Shown here: positions 17,182 to 25,940 of the stretch, piece after piece
Position numbering within the stretch: position 1 is the stretch's first letter
Layout: every line of letters starts with the position of its first letter
Assembly (NCBI RefSeq): GCF_002093625.1
Contig: NZ_MRWD01000002.1
Coordinates: 62,001 to 126,000 of the forward strand
Reading direction: 5' to 3'
Source: Rouxiella silvae
GTDB lineage: Bacteria; Pseudomonadota; Gammaproteobacteria; Enterobacterales; Enterobacteriaceae
Length of the DNA: 64,000 nucleotides
Translations under genes and position numbers: made by a program
Notes under the pieces: model-generated
What the model was told of the DNA's origin: nothing
What the model saw: the letters and a program-made list of their open reading frames with translations, nothing else
Database searches by the model: none

Positions 17182-18423
17182 ATGATGAAAAAACATCATT
17201 CTCAAAATTATCCGTTGTTAAGTGCGTTGCTGTTCTTCTTTTTCGTGAGCTGGTCATCGTCCAGTTCTCTGCTTTCCATCTGGCTTCATCAAGAGGTTGG
17301 ATTAAAAGCGATGGATACTGGCGTGATCTTTTCCGTGCTGTCCGTTTCGGCACTTTGTGCACAGGTATGTTACGGCTTTATTCAGGACCGGCTCGGCTTA
17401 CGCAAGAACCTGCTGTGGTACATCACGGGGCTGCTTATTCTTTCCGGCCCAGCGTATGTGATTTTTGGCTATCTTCTCAGTATCAACATTCTGTTGGGCA
17501 GTGTCTTCGGCGGTGTGTTTATCGGCCTGACTTTTAACGGCGGCATTGGCGTTCTTGAGTCTTACACCGAAAGAGTGTCACGTCAGAGCACCTTTGAATT
17601 CGGTAAAGCCCGAATGTGGGGGTCACTCGGTTGGGCCGTGGCGACCTTTTTTGCCGGTCTTCTGTTCAATATCAATCCAAAACTCAACTTTGTGCTCGCG
17701 TCATGTTCGGGGCTGGTGTTTTTTGCCCTGTTGGCGCGGCTTAAAGTGAGTACCCCTGCCAGTTTGGAAAAAGTGGAGCAGGGCGCAGAAAAGGTGACGT
17801 TAGAAGATGCGCTGCGTTTGTTCACGCTGCCGCGCTTCTGGGCGTTAGTATTTTTCGTGGTCGGAACCTGCATTTATGGCGTTTACGATCAGCAGTTTCC
17901 GGTCTATTTCTCTTCGCAGTTTGCGACCCTGCGGGAGGGGAATGCGATGTATGGTTACCTGAACTCTTTCCAGGTATTCCTGGAGGCGGCGGGCATGTTC
18001 TGTGCGCCGTGGCTGGTAAATCGCATTGGCGCTAAAAATGGGCTGATCTTTGCTGGCATGGTGATGGCGTTGCGCATGATGTCGTCAGGGCTGGTAGAAG
18101 GGCCGGTGCTTATTTCCATTACCAAGCTGCTGCACGCGGTCGAACTGCCTATTCTGTTGGTCTCGGTCTTCAAATATAACAGTCTGAACTTCGACAAGCG
18201 GCTCTCCTCCACGCTTTATCTCGTCGGCTTTGCCTGCACCAGCTCCATTATCGCCACCTTTCTTTCGCCACTGGCGGGCTACAGCTATGAAAAATATGGT
18301 TTCGCCCAGTCCTATTTAATCATGGGGCTGATGGTCTTCTGCACCACCTTTATCTCAATTTTTCTTCTCAGCAGTCACAAACTCGCACCCGAAGATGTCA
18401 TGCCCCACCCCTCGTCCGTTTGA
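17182..18423 (+). CDS. cscB: Sucrose permease CscB, LacY-family MFS
   Basis: Proton-coupled oligosaccharide symporter of the inner membrane, 413 aa, about 12 helices. F-V-S-W-S-S near residue 18, G-F-I-Q-D-R-L-G-L-R-K in the loop after helix 2, M-W-G-S-L-G-W-A near 148 and H-A-V-E-L-P-I-L near 318 follow the LacY/CscB/RafB family. Sucrose specificity comes from the setting with cscR and cscA. Two adjacent ATGs (17182, 17185) are possible starts and only a weak ribosome site is seen. The N-terminus is more diverged from E. coli CscB than the rest. Confidence 0.87.
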   Translation: MMKKHHSQNYPLLSALLFFFFVSWSSSSSLLSIWLHQEVGLKAMDTGVIFSVLSVSALCAQVCYGFIQDRLGLRKNLLWYITGLLILSGPAYVIFGYLLSINILLGSVFGGVFIGLTFNGGIGVLESYTERVSRQSTFEFGKARMWGSLGWAVATFFAGLLFNINPKLNFVLASCSGLVFFALLARLKVSTPASLEKVEQGAEKVTLEDALRLFTLPRFWALVFFVVGTCIYGVYDQQFPVYFSSQFATLREGNAMYGYLNSFQVFLEAAGMFCAPWLVNRIGAKNGLIFAGMVMALRMMSSGLVEGPVLISITKLLHAVELPILLVSVFKYNSLNFDKRLSSTLYLVGFACTSSIIATFLSPLAGYSYEKYGFAQSYLIMGLMVFCTTFISIFLLSSHKLAPEDVMPHPSSV

Positions 18424-18444
18424 ATGAATTAAGAGTGAATAATT

Positions 18445-19872
18445 ATGACCTTATTGATTGAAAAAGCTGAACACGCACTGACCGCTAAACGCGACCAGCT
18501 AACGATGCGCTGGTATCCCGATTATCATCTTGCAGCCCGCGCTGGCTGGATGAATGATCCCAACGGGCTGGTATGGTTCGACGGTTGGTATCACGCATTT
18601 TATCAACATCATCCCTATTCCACCGAGTGGGGGCCAATGCACTGGGGACACGCCCGCAGTCGCGACTTGCTGCACTGGGAGCATCTGCCCGTCGCACTCG
18701 CGCCGGAAGGGCCGGAAGATAAAGACGGCTGTTTCTCAGGCTCGGCGGTGGTCAACGGTGAGGAGTTGGCGCTGATTTACACCGGCCACAAGTTTCACGG
18801 CGATAACACCTGCGACGAGAATCTTTACCAGGTGCAATGTCTGGCCACCAGCCGGGACGGCGTTCACTTTACGCGTGAGGGGCAGGTGCTCGATACCCCC
18901 GTGGGACTGCATCACTTCCGTGACCCTAAGGTGTGGCGCGAGAACGGGATGTGGTACATGGTGGTGGGCGCGCGCGTTGAAGATACCGGCATGGTCAGGC
19001 TATACCGTTCAGAGGACCTGCATCACTGGCACGATGAAGGCATTTTGGCTGAGGCGCCGCAGGGCATGGGCTTTATGTGGGAATGCCCGGACTTCTTTAC
19101 GCTACAGGGGAAGCAGGTGCTGATGTTTTCCCCGCAGGGCATCGCGGCGCAGGGCTATGCGAATCGGAATTTATTCCAGAGTGGCTATATTGTCGGTCAC
19201 TGGCAGCCGGGCGAGGCCTTTGTGCAAGAAACTATATTTCACGAGCTTGACCACGGTCACGATTTTTATGCGCCGCAAAGTTTCTTAACGCCGGACGGTC
19301 GTCGCATCGTTATCGGTTGGATGGACATGTGGGAATCTCCCTTGCCCGAGCAGCAAGACGGATGGGCTGGCATGCTTTCGCTCCCTCGTGAGCTGACAGT
19401 AACCGAAGATAACCGCGTGCAAATGCGGCCTGCGAGGGAGGTGGAAGCACTTCGGCAAGACTTTTCCCGCTGGTCGGTCAGTACGCTGCACAATAAAGCG
19501 CTGTGCGTGATGGAGCACTGTGAAACTGCGGAAGTTGTTCTCCACTGGGATCTTGCCGGCAGCGACGCCGAGCAGTATGGCATTGCCTTGCAAGATGGCA
19601 TGCGGCTTTATATCGATAGTCAGTCGCAACGTCTGGTTCTTGAGCGCAATTATCCGCAACTGGGGCTTTGTGGACAACGGAGCGTGCCGCTGCCGCGAAC
19701 GACAGAGCTAAATCTGAGGCTGTTTTTTGACCGCTCTTCGGTTGAAGTCTTCGTTAATGACGGGGAGGCCTGTCTCAGCAGCCGTATTTATCCGCAGCAG
19801 CATCAGTTAATGCTTTTTGCCTGGTCTGGGACCGCGATTATAAAAGAGTGTGGCAGCTGGAATTTAAAATAA
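18445..19872 (+). CDS. cscA: Sucrose hydrolase (invertase), GH32
   Basis: Cytoplasmic beta-fructofuranosidase, 475 aa, no signal peptide; splits sucrose into glucose and fructose. The GH32 catalytic triad is visible: W-M-N-D-P-N-G with nucleophile Asp38, R-D-P with Asp160 stabilising the transition state, and E-C-P-D with acid/base Glu213. The C-terminal beta-sandwich includes F-F-D-R-S-S-V-E-V-F-V-N-D-G. It starts 21 nt after cscB. No fructokinase (cscK) is in the window. Confidence 0.93.
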   Translation: MTLLIEKAEHALTAKRDQLTMRWYPDYHLAARAGWMNDPNGLVWFDGWYHAFYQHHPYSTEWGPMHWGHARSRDLLHWEHLPVALAPEGPEDKDGCFSGSAVVNGEELALIYTGHKFHGDNTCDENLYQVQCLATSRDGVHFTREGQVLDTPVGLHHFRDPKVWRENGMWYMVVGARVEDTGMVRLYRSEDLHHWHDEGILAEAPQGMGFMWECPDFFTLQGKQVLMFSPQGIAAQGYANRNLFQSGYIVGHWQPGEAFVQETIFHELDHGHDFYAPQSFLTPDGRRIVIGWMDMWESPLPEQQDGWAGMLSLPRELTVTEDNRVQMRPAREVEALRQDFSRWSVSTLHNKALCVMEHCETAEVVLHWDLAGSDAEQYGIALQDGMRLYIDSQSQRLVLERNYPQLGLCGQRSVPLPRTTELNLRLFFDRSSVEVFVNDGEACLSSRIYPQQHQLMLFAWSGTAIIKECGSWNLK

Positions 19873-19887
19873 TTATATAAAAGAGCA

Positions 19888-19908
19888 CTGCCCTAAATAT
19901 TGGGGCAG
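19888..19908 (+). terminator. Hairpin between cscA and the porin gene
   Basis: CTGCCC / GGGCAG stem with a 9-nt loop; an outer GCAC (19885-19888) / GTGC (19914-19917) pairing may extend it. It could reduce read-through from cscBA into the porin. There is no long T-run. Confidence 0.4.
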
Positions 19909-19955
19909 GCTTTGTGCACCTTTATTTTCTATATTAACAAGCAAGGATTAATTCG

Positions 19956-21311
19956 ATGAATAAAAAAATCGGACTGATGCTGTGCGTCAGTGTATTCTCT
20001 GGGCCTGCTTATTCACAATCATCTTTAACGGTAGATCAGCGTTTTGCATTACTCGAGCAACGCCTACAGTCCGCCGAAATGCGTGCCGATAAGGCCGAGG
20101 CGGAAATAGTAAAATTAAAACAGCGGCCAATGGCGGTTGAAAATCGCGACGTGGCCGCCAATAAGAGTGAGCACGAGCCGGTGATTAAATTAAATAAAGA
20201 CGCCTCGCTTAAATTTTATGGTGACGTTGAATTTAATCTCGACGGAGCCAGCCGTACAGGAAGTCTGACGTCTTTAAAAACCAGCGCTAATAAAAACTGG
20301 GCACCCGGCAATAAAGAGCGATGGGACATTAATGGCCGGATTTTATTGGGTGTGGAGGGCATGCAAACATCGACCAACGGCCAATATGCCGGTTTCAACG
20401 TACAGCCGCTGGCGGATATGAATGGCAAAATGAACCTCGACGATGCCGCCTTCTTTTTCGGCCAACAGAATGACTGGCAGGTGAAAGTTGGGCGCTTTGA
20501 AGCCTATGATATGTTCCCGCTTAATCAGGATACGTTTGTCGAGTATTCCGGCAATACCGCGAACAATCTTTACAGCGACGGCTACGGTTATATTTACATG
20601 ATGAAAGAGGGGCGTGGGCGCAGCAACAGCGGAGGCAACCTTCAATTAAGCAAAAATGTCGGTCACTGGTATTTTGAAGTCAACAATCTGGTAGAAGATG
20701 GCAGCTCGCTGTATGTCGACCAGCGTTATCACGGAATGGCGTTGGAAAATCAGAAAAATGCCGTGTATGTCCGGCCAGTCATTGCATGGCAGTCTGGTGA
20801 CTATTCCGTTGCGGCGGCGATGGAAAGCAATCTGGTCAATAATGCCTATGGCTATACCGATAATAACGGGAAATGGAACGACCAGTCGGGGCGCACGGGC
20901 TACGGATTAACCATGACGTGGAATACGCTAAAAAATAACCCGCAGGACGGCACCGTCATCAACCTGAATACCGCCATGATGAATGCAAAAAAAGAAAAAG
21001 ACTTCAGTGCCGGAGTTAATGCCCTTTGGCATCGGGTGGAGGTGGGTTACATTTATGCCCATAATAAGATTTCCGAGTTTAATATTTCCGGTATCGATAG
21101 CGAGTGCATTACCGACTGCGCTATTTTGGCACCGGGTAATTATGATATTCATACCCTTCACACCTCCTGGCAATTACCGAACATTATGGATATGCCTAAC
21201 TTCAATATTTATCTCGGGGCCTACACGTCGTGGTTAAATTCCTCTGCAGAAGGTGACTCCAATCACCAACCTCGCTATGGCGCACGCGTGCGGTTTAAAT
21301 ACCTGTTCTGA
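19956..21311 (+). CDS. Carbohydrate porin (ScrY/RafY-like)
   Basis: Outer-membrane beta-barrel for sugar diffusion, 451 aa. A signal peptide (about 20 residues, cleaved near A-Y-S-Q) is followed by a short coiled coil (about residues 25-58, rich in A, E and K, as in ScrY and RafY N-terminal extensions) and then amphipathic strands ending R-V-R-F-K-Y-L-F with C-terminal Phe. Placed 83 nt after cscA, it probably lets sucrose and perhaps its isomers cross the outer membrane. Two close cysteines late in the barrel (E-C-I-T-D-C) suggest a disulfide in a loop. Confidence 0.82.
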   Translation: MNKKIGLMLCVSVFSGPAYSQSSLTVDQRFALLEQRLQSAEMRADKAEAEIVKLKQRPMAVENRDVAANKSEHEPVIKLNKDASLKFYGDVEFNLDGASRTGSLTSLKTSANKNWAPGNKERWDINGRILLGVEGMQTSTNGQYAGFNVQPLADMNGKMNLDDAAFFFGQQNDWQVKVGRFEAYDMFPLNQDTFVEYSGNTANNLYSDGYGYIYMMKEGRGRSNSGGNLQLSKNVGHWYFEVNNLVEDGSSLYVDQRYHGMALENQKNAVYVRPVIAWQSGDYSVAAAMESNLVNNAYGYTDNNGKWNDQSGRTGYGLTMTWNTLKNNPQDGTVINLNTAMMNAKKEKDFSAGVNALWHRVEVGYIYAHNKISEFNISGIDSECITDCAILAPGNYDIHTLHTSWQLPNIMDMPNFNIYLGAYTSWLNSSAEGDSNHQPRYGARVRFKYLF

Positions 21312-21335
21312 CTTACTCACAAACCTTGCCCACGT

Positions 21336-21374
21336 AACCCGAGCGATATAGATAAACTCTATATCGCTCGGGTT
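21336..21374. promoter_or_regulatory. Perfect 17-bp dyad containing a PalR-type operator
   Basis: Arms of 17 nt (21336-21352 and 21358-21374) are perfect complements around a 5-nt centre. The inner part, GATATAGA-N5-TCTATATC (21345-21365), is exactly the dyad found 5 nt upstream of palR at 22667-22687. It may act both as porin terminator and as the PalR site for the EIIB gene. Confidence 0.75.
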
Positions 21375-21375
21375 T

Positions 21376-21412
21376 AAATCAATTTCACATCGCCCGATAT
21401 CGGTTTTATGCT
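21376..21412 (+). promoter_or_regulatory. Predicted PalR-dependent promoter of the EIIB gene
   Basis: AAATCAATTTC (21376-21386) follows the dyad after 10 nt. TTTCAC (21383-21388) and TATGCT (21407-21412) are separated by 18 nt, a possible -35/-10 pair. The same 11-mer and spacing recur before palE. Confidence 0.55.
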
Positions 21413-21448
21413 GCTGCGGAAAATGCAAAGGGGCTTTCAGGAGGCAAC

Positions 21449-21721
21449 ATGGATAAGCAACAGCTGGCGGTGCTAGTGCTAAAGGCAATGGGGGGGGCGG
21501 AAAACCTCGTCAAGATGAGCTACTGTGCCAGTAGAATCAGAGTAAAAATACGCGACACCTCGCGGCTCGATAGGCGAGGACTGGAGTCATTGGATGACAT
21601 TAAGTCAGTGCTGGACGTCGACACGGCGCAGCACTGCACGGAGTATCATCTGGTGGTAGGACCGGGAAATACCCGGTCGCTTTACGAGGCACTGACGGCG
21701 TTAATGCCTAAAAATAGCTAA
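21449..21721 (+). CDS. Stand-alone PTS EIIB domain, glucose/sucrose superfamily
   Basis: A 90-aa protein consisting only of a PTS EIIB domain of the glucose-sucrose type. The phosphorylation-site region M-S-Y-C-A-S-R-I-R-V places the phosphocysteine at Cys26, matching C-A-T-R-L-R of EIIB domains; H-L-V-V-G-P-G near the end matches the last strand. A strong AGGAGG (21439-21444) precedes the ATG, so it is expressed, not a random remnant. No EIIC or EIIA is in the window. It ends tail-to-tail with palR (4-nt overlap). A phospho-relay or regulatory role in sucrose-isomer use is inferred from the shared PalR-type site. Confidence 0.85.
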   Translation: MDKQQLAVLVLKAMGGAENLVKMSYCASRIRVKIRDTSRLDRRGLESLDDIKSVLDVDTAQHCTEYHLVVGPGNTRSLYEALTALMPKNS

Positions 21722-22662
21722 ACCAGCAGGTGGCGGATTGGCTCAAGGTGTTGCTGCATCAACTCCTGCATCTGCACCACGTGCGCTGTGTCCATCTTTT
21801 CACGCATCATATAAAAGCCCACGTTGTAACGCGGGCTTTTTTGCCTGCTTTGCAGCGGCACAATGTTGTAGCGGGCAAAATATTCCGTCATGCATCTTGG
21901 ATAACTGATCATTACCGCGTCGGAGTCGTTAATCATGTCTACCGCCGCCATCATCGAGTTAGTCGACCAGATCACTCGTTCTTCCAGATGCATCAGGTTT
22001 CGCGCCAGCCTTTTGGGCTGCATATCTTCCACTATATGTTGAAAACGTCCTTCGTCCGGCGTCAGTTCTACGCACGGGTAGTCCTGCAGTTCAACGGGTT
22101 CGATAACCTTATTACACAGCGGATGACCACGGCGAACAAATAGACTGTCGGAAACGCTAAACAGCGGCGTAAAGTTGATGCCTGCTTTCGAATTTAGTCC
22201 CTGTATTTCGTGACCTATAAATAAATCGATATCACCGCCCAGCAGCAGATCCATCAGCCGCAGGTGATTTCCCTGATCAACATGGATATTCACGGTGGGG
22301 TGCAACGTTCTGTAGGCGTTAAAACTGTCGCGCACAAACATGTACCACCAGGCGTGCCCAGTCCCCATTCGCAGACTCTGCACCTGACGTGCTTTGATAA
22401 ATGCCAGTTTGGTGAGCGTATTTTCATAAATACGCTGCATCATCTGCGCCTGTTCAAGCAGAAGATCGCCATACTCCGTGGTTTTCACACCTGTCGACGT
22501 CCGCTCCAGCAACTGTACGCCAAGATTCTCTTCCAGCTTCTTCATATTATGCGTAAGTGTCGGCTGGCTAAGGCAAAGTTTGTTTGCAGCATGACTCACA
22601 TTTTTGAACATCGCTACTTCGATAAACTGCCGTAGAATTTTATCCAAGATCACATATTCCAT
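21718..22662 (-). CDS. palR: LysR-type regulator of the pal operon
   Basis: 314-aa LysR regulator: N-terminal winged HTH (about residues 10-65, S-H-A-A-N-K-L-C-L-S-Q-P-T-L-T-H) and a two-lobed effector domain. It is divergent from palE, as palR is in Erwinia rhapontici, and a dyad for its likely binding lies 5 nt before its start, so autoregulation is expected. No convincing ribosome site precedes ATG 22662; a GTG three codons later is an alternative. In E. rhapontici palatinose induces and sucrose represses the operon. Confidence 0.85.
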   Translation of the reverse strand: MEYVILDKILRQFIEVAMFKNVSHAANKLCLSQPTLTHNMKKLEENLGVQLLERTSTGVKTTEYGDLLLEQAQMMQRIYENTLTKLAFIKARQVQSLRMGTGHAWWYMFVRDSFNAYRTLHPTVNIHVDQGNHLRLMDLLLGGDIDLFIGHEIQGLNSKAGINFTPLFSVSDSLFVRRGHPLCNKVIEPVELQDYPCVELTPDEGRFQHIVEDMQPKRLARNLMHLEERVIWSTNSMMAAVDMINDSDAVMISYPRCMTEYFARYNIVPLQSRQKSPRYNVGFYMMREKMDTAHVVQMQELMQQHLEPIRHLLV

Positions 22663-22666
22663 TGGT

Positions 22667-22687
22667 GATATAGAGAATTTCTATATC
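22667..22687. promoter_or_regulatory. PalR operator in the palR-palE gap
   Basis: GATATAGA-N5-TCTATATC, a perfect 8-5-8 dyad with a T-N11-A core as in LysR sites. Identical arms and spacing occur at 21345-21365. Confidence 0.75.
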
Positions 22688-22697
22688 GTAGCGGTGA

Positions 22698-22734
22698 AAA
22701 TCAATTTCCGCCAATGTCTCCGCTTCGCTATTTT
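22698..22734 (+). promoter_or_regulatory. Predicted palE promoter
   Basis: AAATCAATTTC (22698-22708) lies 10 nt after the dyad. TTTCCG (22705-22710) and TATTTT (22729-22734), 18 nt apart, could be the -35 and -10. Every distance equals that in front of the EIIB gene. Confidence 0.55.
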
Positions 22735-22775
22735 TCATGCATGACGGTATTCCCGCCACCATCTGAGAGCAAGCC

Positions 22776-24041
22776 ATGAGAAGAGTGATTCCAGGATTGA
22801 TTGCTGCCGTGTTGGCCCTCACGTCGGGTCTGGCACGGGCTGATACCCTGCGTATGGAGTGCCCACCGAGCAAGGAAGGTCGCCAGTTCTGTAGCTTTAT
22901 CAAGCAGCAGTTCGAAGCGCAAACCGGCCATACTTTGGCCTTTATCAGTCTTCCTCCCGCCTCGAATGAAAAACTTTCTTTATTTCAACAGCTGTTTGCC
23001 GCCAAAGATTCGGGGGCCATTGACTTGTTTCAGGCCGATACCGTGTGGATTGGCGTGTTGGACAAACATCTTCTGGATTTGACCGACAGCGTTGCTGACA
23101 TCCGTAACGACTTTTTCCCCACCTCGTTGCAAAACGACATCGTCAACGGGCGCGTCAAGGCTATCCCTGCCTATATGGACGCCGGTGCGCTTTTTTATCG
23201 AAAAGATTTATTAGAAAAATACGGTGAAAAACCGCCCGTGACCTGGACAGACTTGACCCGTATCGCCACGCGTGTTCAGCAGGGCGAGCGCGAGGCGGGG
23301 CACAAGAATTTTTGGGGACTGGTGTTTCAGGGCAAAGCCTATGAAGGCCTGACCTGTAACGCGCTGGAATGGGTTGAGTCGCAGAAGGGCGGCAGCTTTA
23401 TTGACGCGCAGGGCAATATCACCATCAACAATTCGCGGGCAGCGCAGGCGTTAGATATGGCCGCCGCCTGGGTGGGGAAAATCGTGCCACCTGGCTCATT
23501 GGGCTACATGGAGGAAGAATCCCGCTCGGTGTTCCAGAACGGCGATGCGCTGTTTATGCGCAACTGGCCCTATGCCTACATGCTGGCCGAAGACCGCAGC
23601 AGCGCCATCCGTGGCAAAGTCGGCGTGATGCCTTTACCAAAAAGTGAAGACGGCACGTCTGTCAGCACCATGGGCGGCTGGCACTGGGCCATTAGCGCCT
23701 ATACCAAGAATCCAAAGGCGGCTATCGCCTTGCTCAAAATTGTCAGCAGCGCCGAATCGCAGAAGAAAGCATTGGCCTTGACCGGCTGGGCGCCATCACG
23801 CACCGCGCTGTATGACGACCCCGAGGTATTGGCGCAGGCGCCTTATCTTGCCGATTTCAAAGAAGTCTTTATTCATGCCAAACCTCGTCCAGCCACCCAG
23901 ACCAAGCGTCAATACGCTCAGGTCTCCAAAGCTATTTACAACGCCACGTATAACGTGCTGCGCGGTGACAGCGACGGCGCGACGGCGGTTGCGGAGTTAC
24001 AGCAGCGGCTCGAGAGAATTAAAGCCAGAGGATGGCGCTAA
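22776..24041 (+). CDS. palE: Sugar ABC transporter binding protein, PalE
   Basis: Periplasmic sugar-binding protein, 421 aa, family 1 (MalE-like), with a 22-residue signal peptide ending L-A-R-A. The mature protein has the D-L-F-Q-A-D-T-V-W motif near residue 88 and the Y-M-D-A-G-A-L-F-Y-R-K-D-L-L stretch near 133, as in alpha-glucoside and trehalose binders. First gene of palEFGHKQZ, whose order matches the E. rhapontici palatinose operon. Expected ligands: isomaltulose and trehalulose. Confidence 0.88.
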   Translation: MRRVIPGLIAAVLALTSGLARADTLRMECPPSKEGRQFCSFIKQQFEAQTGHTLAFISLPPASNEKLSLFQQLFAAKDSGAIDLFQADTVWIGVLDKHLLDLTDSVADIRNDFFPTSLQNDIVNGRVKAIPAYMDAGALFYRKDLLEKYGEKPPVTWTDLTRIATRVQQGEREAGHKNFWGLVFQGKAYEGLTCNALEWVESQKGGSFIDAQGNITINNSRAAQALDMAAAWVGKIVPPGSLGYMEEESRSVFQNGDALFMRNWPYAYMLAEDRSSAIRGKVGVMPLPKSEDGTSVSTMGGWHWAISAYTKNPKAAIALLKIVSSAESQKKALALTGWAPSRTALYDDPEVLAQAPYLADFKEVFIHAKPRPATQTKRQYAQVSKAIYNATYNVLRGDSDGATAVAELQQRLERIKARGWR

Positions 24042-24076
24042 GCGCTGCGCCCCATTAACGGTCCGGAGATTGATGC

Positions 24077-25060
24077 ATGAAGCAAGAAACACGCTCTTTA
24101 TCCCTTTCTGACGATAACCTCGGCAGCCGTGCGCAAAAACGCACCAAGCCGAGTTATCAGCTACGCCGCAGTCGTGTTGCCTGGCTATTGGTCGCACCCT
24201 CTGTTCTGTTGCTGGCCGCCGTTGCAGGCTGGCCGCTGTTTCGCACGCTGTTTTACAGCTTTACCGACGCGATGCTGGACGCACCCGAGGACTACCACTT
24301 TGTCGGATTCGCCAACTACTTTGACCTGGCTGAAGGGGGCCATCATTACGGCGTGCTGGCCGACCCACTTTGGTGGCTGGCAGTGGGCAACACGCTGCGC
24401 TTTAGTCTGATATCGGTCTCGCTTGAGCTGGTGTTCGGCATGCTGCTGGCGCTGCTGATGAATCAGAAATTTCGCGGTCAAGGGTTGGTGCGCACCGCCA
24501 TTCTCGTGCCGTGGGCTATCCCGACGATTGTGTCTGCCAGAATGTGGAGCTGGATGTTCCACGACCAGTACGGCGTGGTAAATGACCTGCTGCTCAAAAT
24601 AGGCGTCATCAATACGCCGCTGGCCTGGGTGGCTGATCCTGGGCTTTCAATGTGGGCGGTGATCATCGTTGACGTCTGGAAAACCACCCCGTTTATGGCG
24701 CTGATGCTCTTGGCTGCGCTACAGCTTATCCCGCGCGATTTATACGAAGCGGCAAGAATTGACGGAGCCAATGCCTGGCAACGTTTTCGTCGTATCACTC
24801 TGCCGTTAATCATGCCTGCAATGGTCGTGGCGCTGATTTTCCGCGTCATGGATGCGCTGCGCGTCTTTGACCTGATTTATATCCTGACGTCGAACAGTGA
24901 AGCTACCGTTTCTGTTTCCGGCTATGCGCGAGACTTGCTGGTGAGTTATCAGGAAATGGGCTCCGGTTCCGCCGCATCGGTGCTGGTATTCATGATGGTC
25001 GCAGGTATTGCAGCCTGCTTCCTGATGCTGGGCCGCCGCCGTAATTCAGAGGAAAAATAA
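24077..25060 (+). CDS. palF: Sugar ABC permease, MalF type
   Basis: Inner-membrane permease, 327 aa, with a long cytoplasmic N-tail, about six helices and the EAA loop (Y-E-A-A-R-I-D-G-A-N-A-W-Q-R-F near residue 222). It pairs with PalG. GGAG precedes the start at a suitable distance. Its stop overlaps the palG start (ATGA), so the subunits are coupled. Confidence 0.9.
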   Translation: MKQETRSLSLSDDNLGSRAQKRTKPSYQLRRSRVAWLLVAPSVLLLAAVAGWPLFRTLFYSFTDAMLDAPEDYHFVGFANYFDLAEGGHHYGVLADPLWWLAVGNTLRFSLISVSLELVFGMLLALLMNQKFRGQGLVRTAILVPWAIPTIVSARMWSWMFHDQYGVVNDLLLKIGVINTPLAWVADPGLSMWAVIIVDVWKTTPFMALMLLAALQLIPRDLYEAARIDGANAWQRFRRITLPLIMPAMVVALIFRVMDALRVFDLIYILTSNSEATVSVSGYARDLLVSYQEMGSGSAASVLVFMMVAGIAACFLMLGRRRNSEEK

Positions 25061-25905
25061 TGAGACTGAACCGTCAACAGCAACAGCTTGCCCATCGTTC
25101 ACTCCTGCTAGCAGGAGCCTCGCTGGCCTGTTTGATCTGCCTATTCCCGTTTTATTACGCGATTATCACCTCGCTGCGCTCGGGACAAAACCTGTTCAAC
25201 GTGGTCTGGCTGCCCAATGAATTGAACTGGAGTAACTACGTCACGGCGCTGATGGACAACGGCATCGCCCGTAGCCTGTTCAACTCTGCCGTGGTGGCCA
25301 CGCTGACCGTCGGTCTGTGCCTATTGGTGTCGATCACCGCCGCTTTTGCCTTGTCACGCATTCGCTTTAAAGGCCGAAAATATCTGCTGTTCACCATTCT
25401 TTGCGTGTCGATGTTCCCACAAGTGGCGGTGCTGTCCGGCATGTTTGAACTGGTACGTTTTATGGGGCTTTATGACTCGCTTGGTGCGCTGGTGCTGTCT
25501 TACACCACTTTTTCGCTGCCGTTCACCATCTGGGTCCTGACCACCTTCATGAAGGCAATCCCGAAGGAGCTTGAAGAGGCGGCCATCGTCGACGGCGCAA
25601 GCACCTGGACCATTATCAGCCGCATTTTTGCGCCGATCATGGGGCCGTCGTTGGTAACCACCGGACTGCTGGCGTTTATCGGCGCATGGAATGAATTCAT
25701 GTTCGCCCTGACGTTTGTTATTTCCAGCGATAAACGCACTGTGCCGGTGGCTATCGGCATGCTGCAAGGCTCATCTCAATATGAACTTCCGTGGGGAGCC
25801 ATCATGGCCTCCTCGGTGATTGTCACGCTTCCCATTGTGGCGGTGGTGCTGATTTTCCAGCGACGCATCGTCAGTGGATTAACCAATGGCGCAGTCAAAG
25901 GCTGA
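25060..25905 (+). CDS. palG: Sugar ABC permease, MalG type
   Basis: Inner-membrane permease, 281 aa, six helices, EAA loop E-E-A-A-I-V-D-G-A-S near residue 171. Partner of PalF in the isomaltulose/trehalulose importer. The MalG-type C-terminus V-S-G-L-T-N-G-A-V-K-G is present. Confidence 0.9.
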   Translation: MRLNRQQQQLAHRSLLLAGASLACLICLFPFYYAIITSLRSGQNLFNVVWLPNELNWSNYVTALMDNGIARSLFNSAVVATLTVGLCLLVSITAAFALSRIRFKGRKYLLFTILCVSMFPQVAVLSGMFELVRFMGLYDSLGALVLSYTTFSLPFTIWVLTTFMKAIPKELEEAAIVDGASTWTIISRIFAPIMGPSLVTTGLLAFIGAWNEFMFALTFVISSDKRTVPVAIGMLQGSSQYELPWGAIMASSVIVTLPIVAVVLIFQRRIVSGLTNGAVKG

Positions 25906-25940
25906 TGCCCAGAAAACAACCGTCAGGAGACAGAACCAAT

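Noticed and set aside
21336-21374. Reading the perfect 17-bp dyad only as a porin terminator
   Set aside because: The inner 21 bp and the following 11-mer recur with the same spacing at the palR-palE promoter, which a terminator alone does not explain; a double role remains possible.
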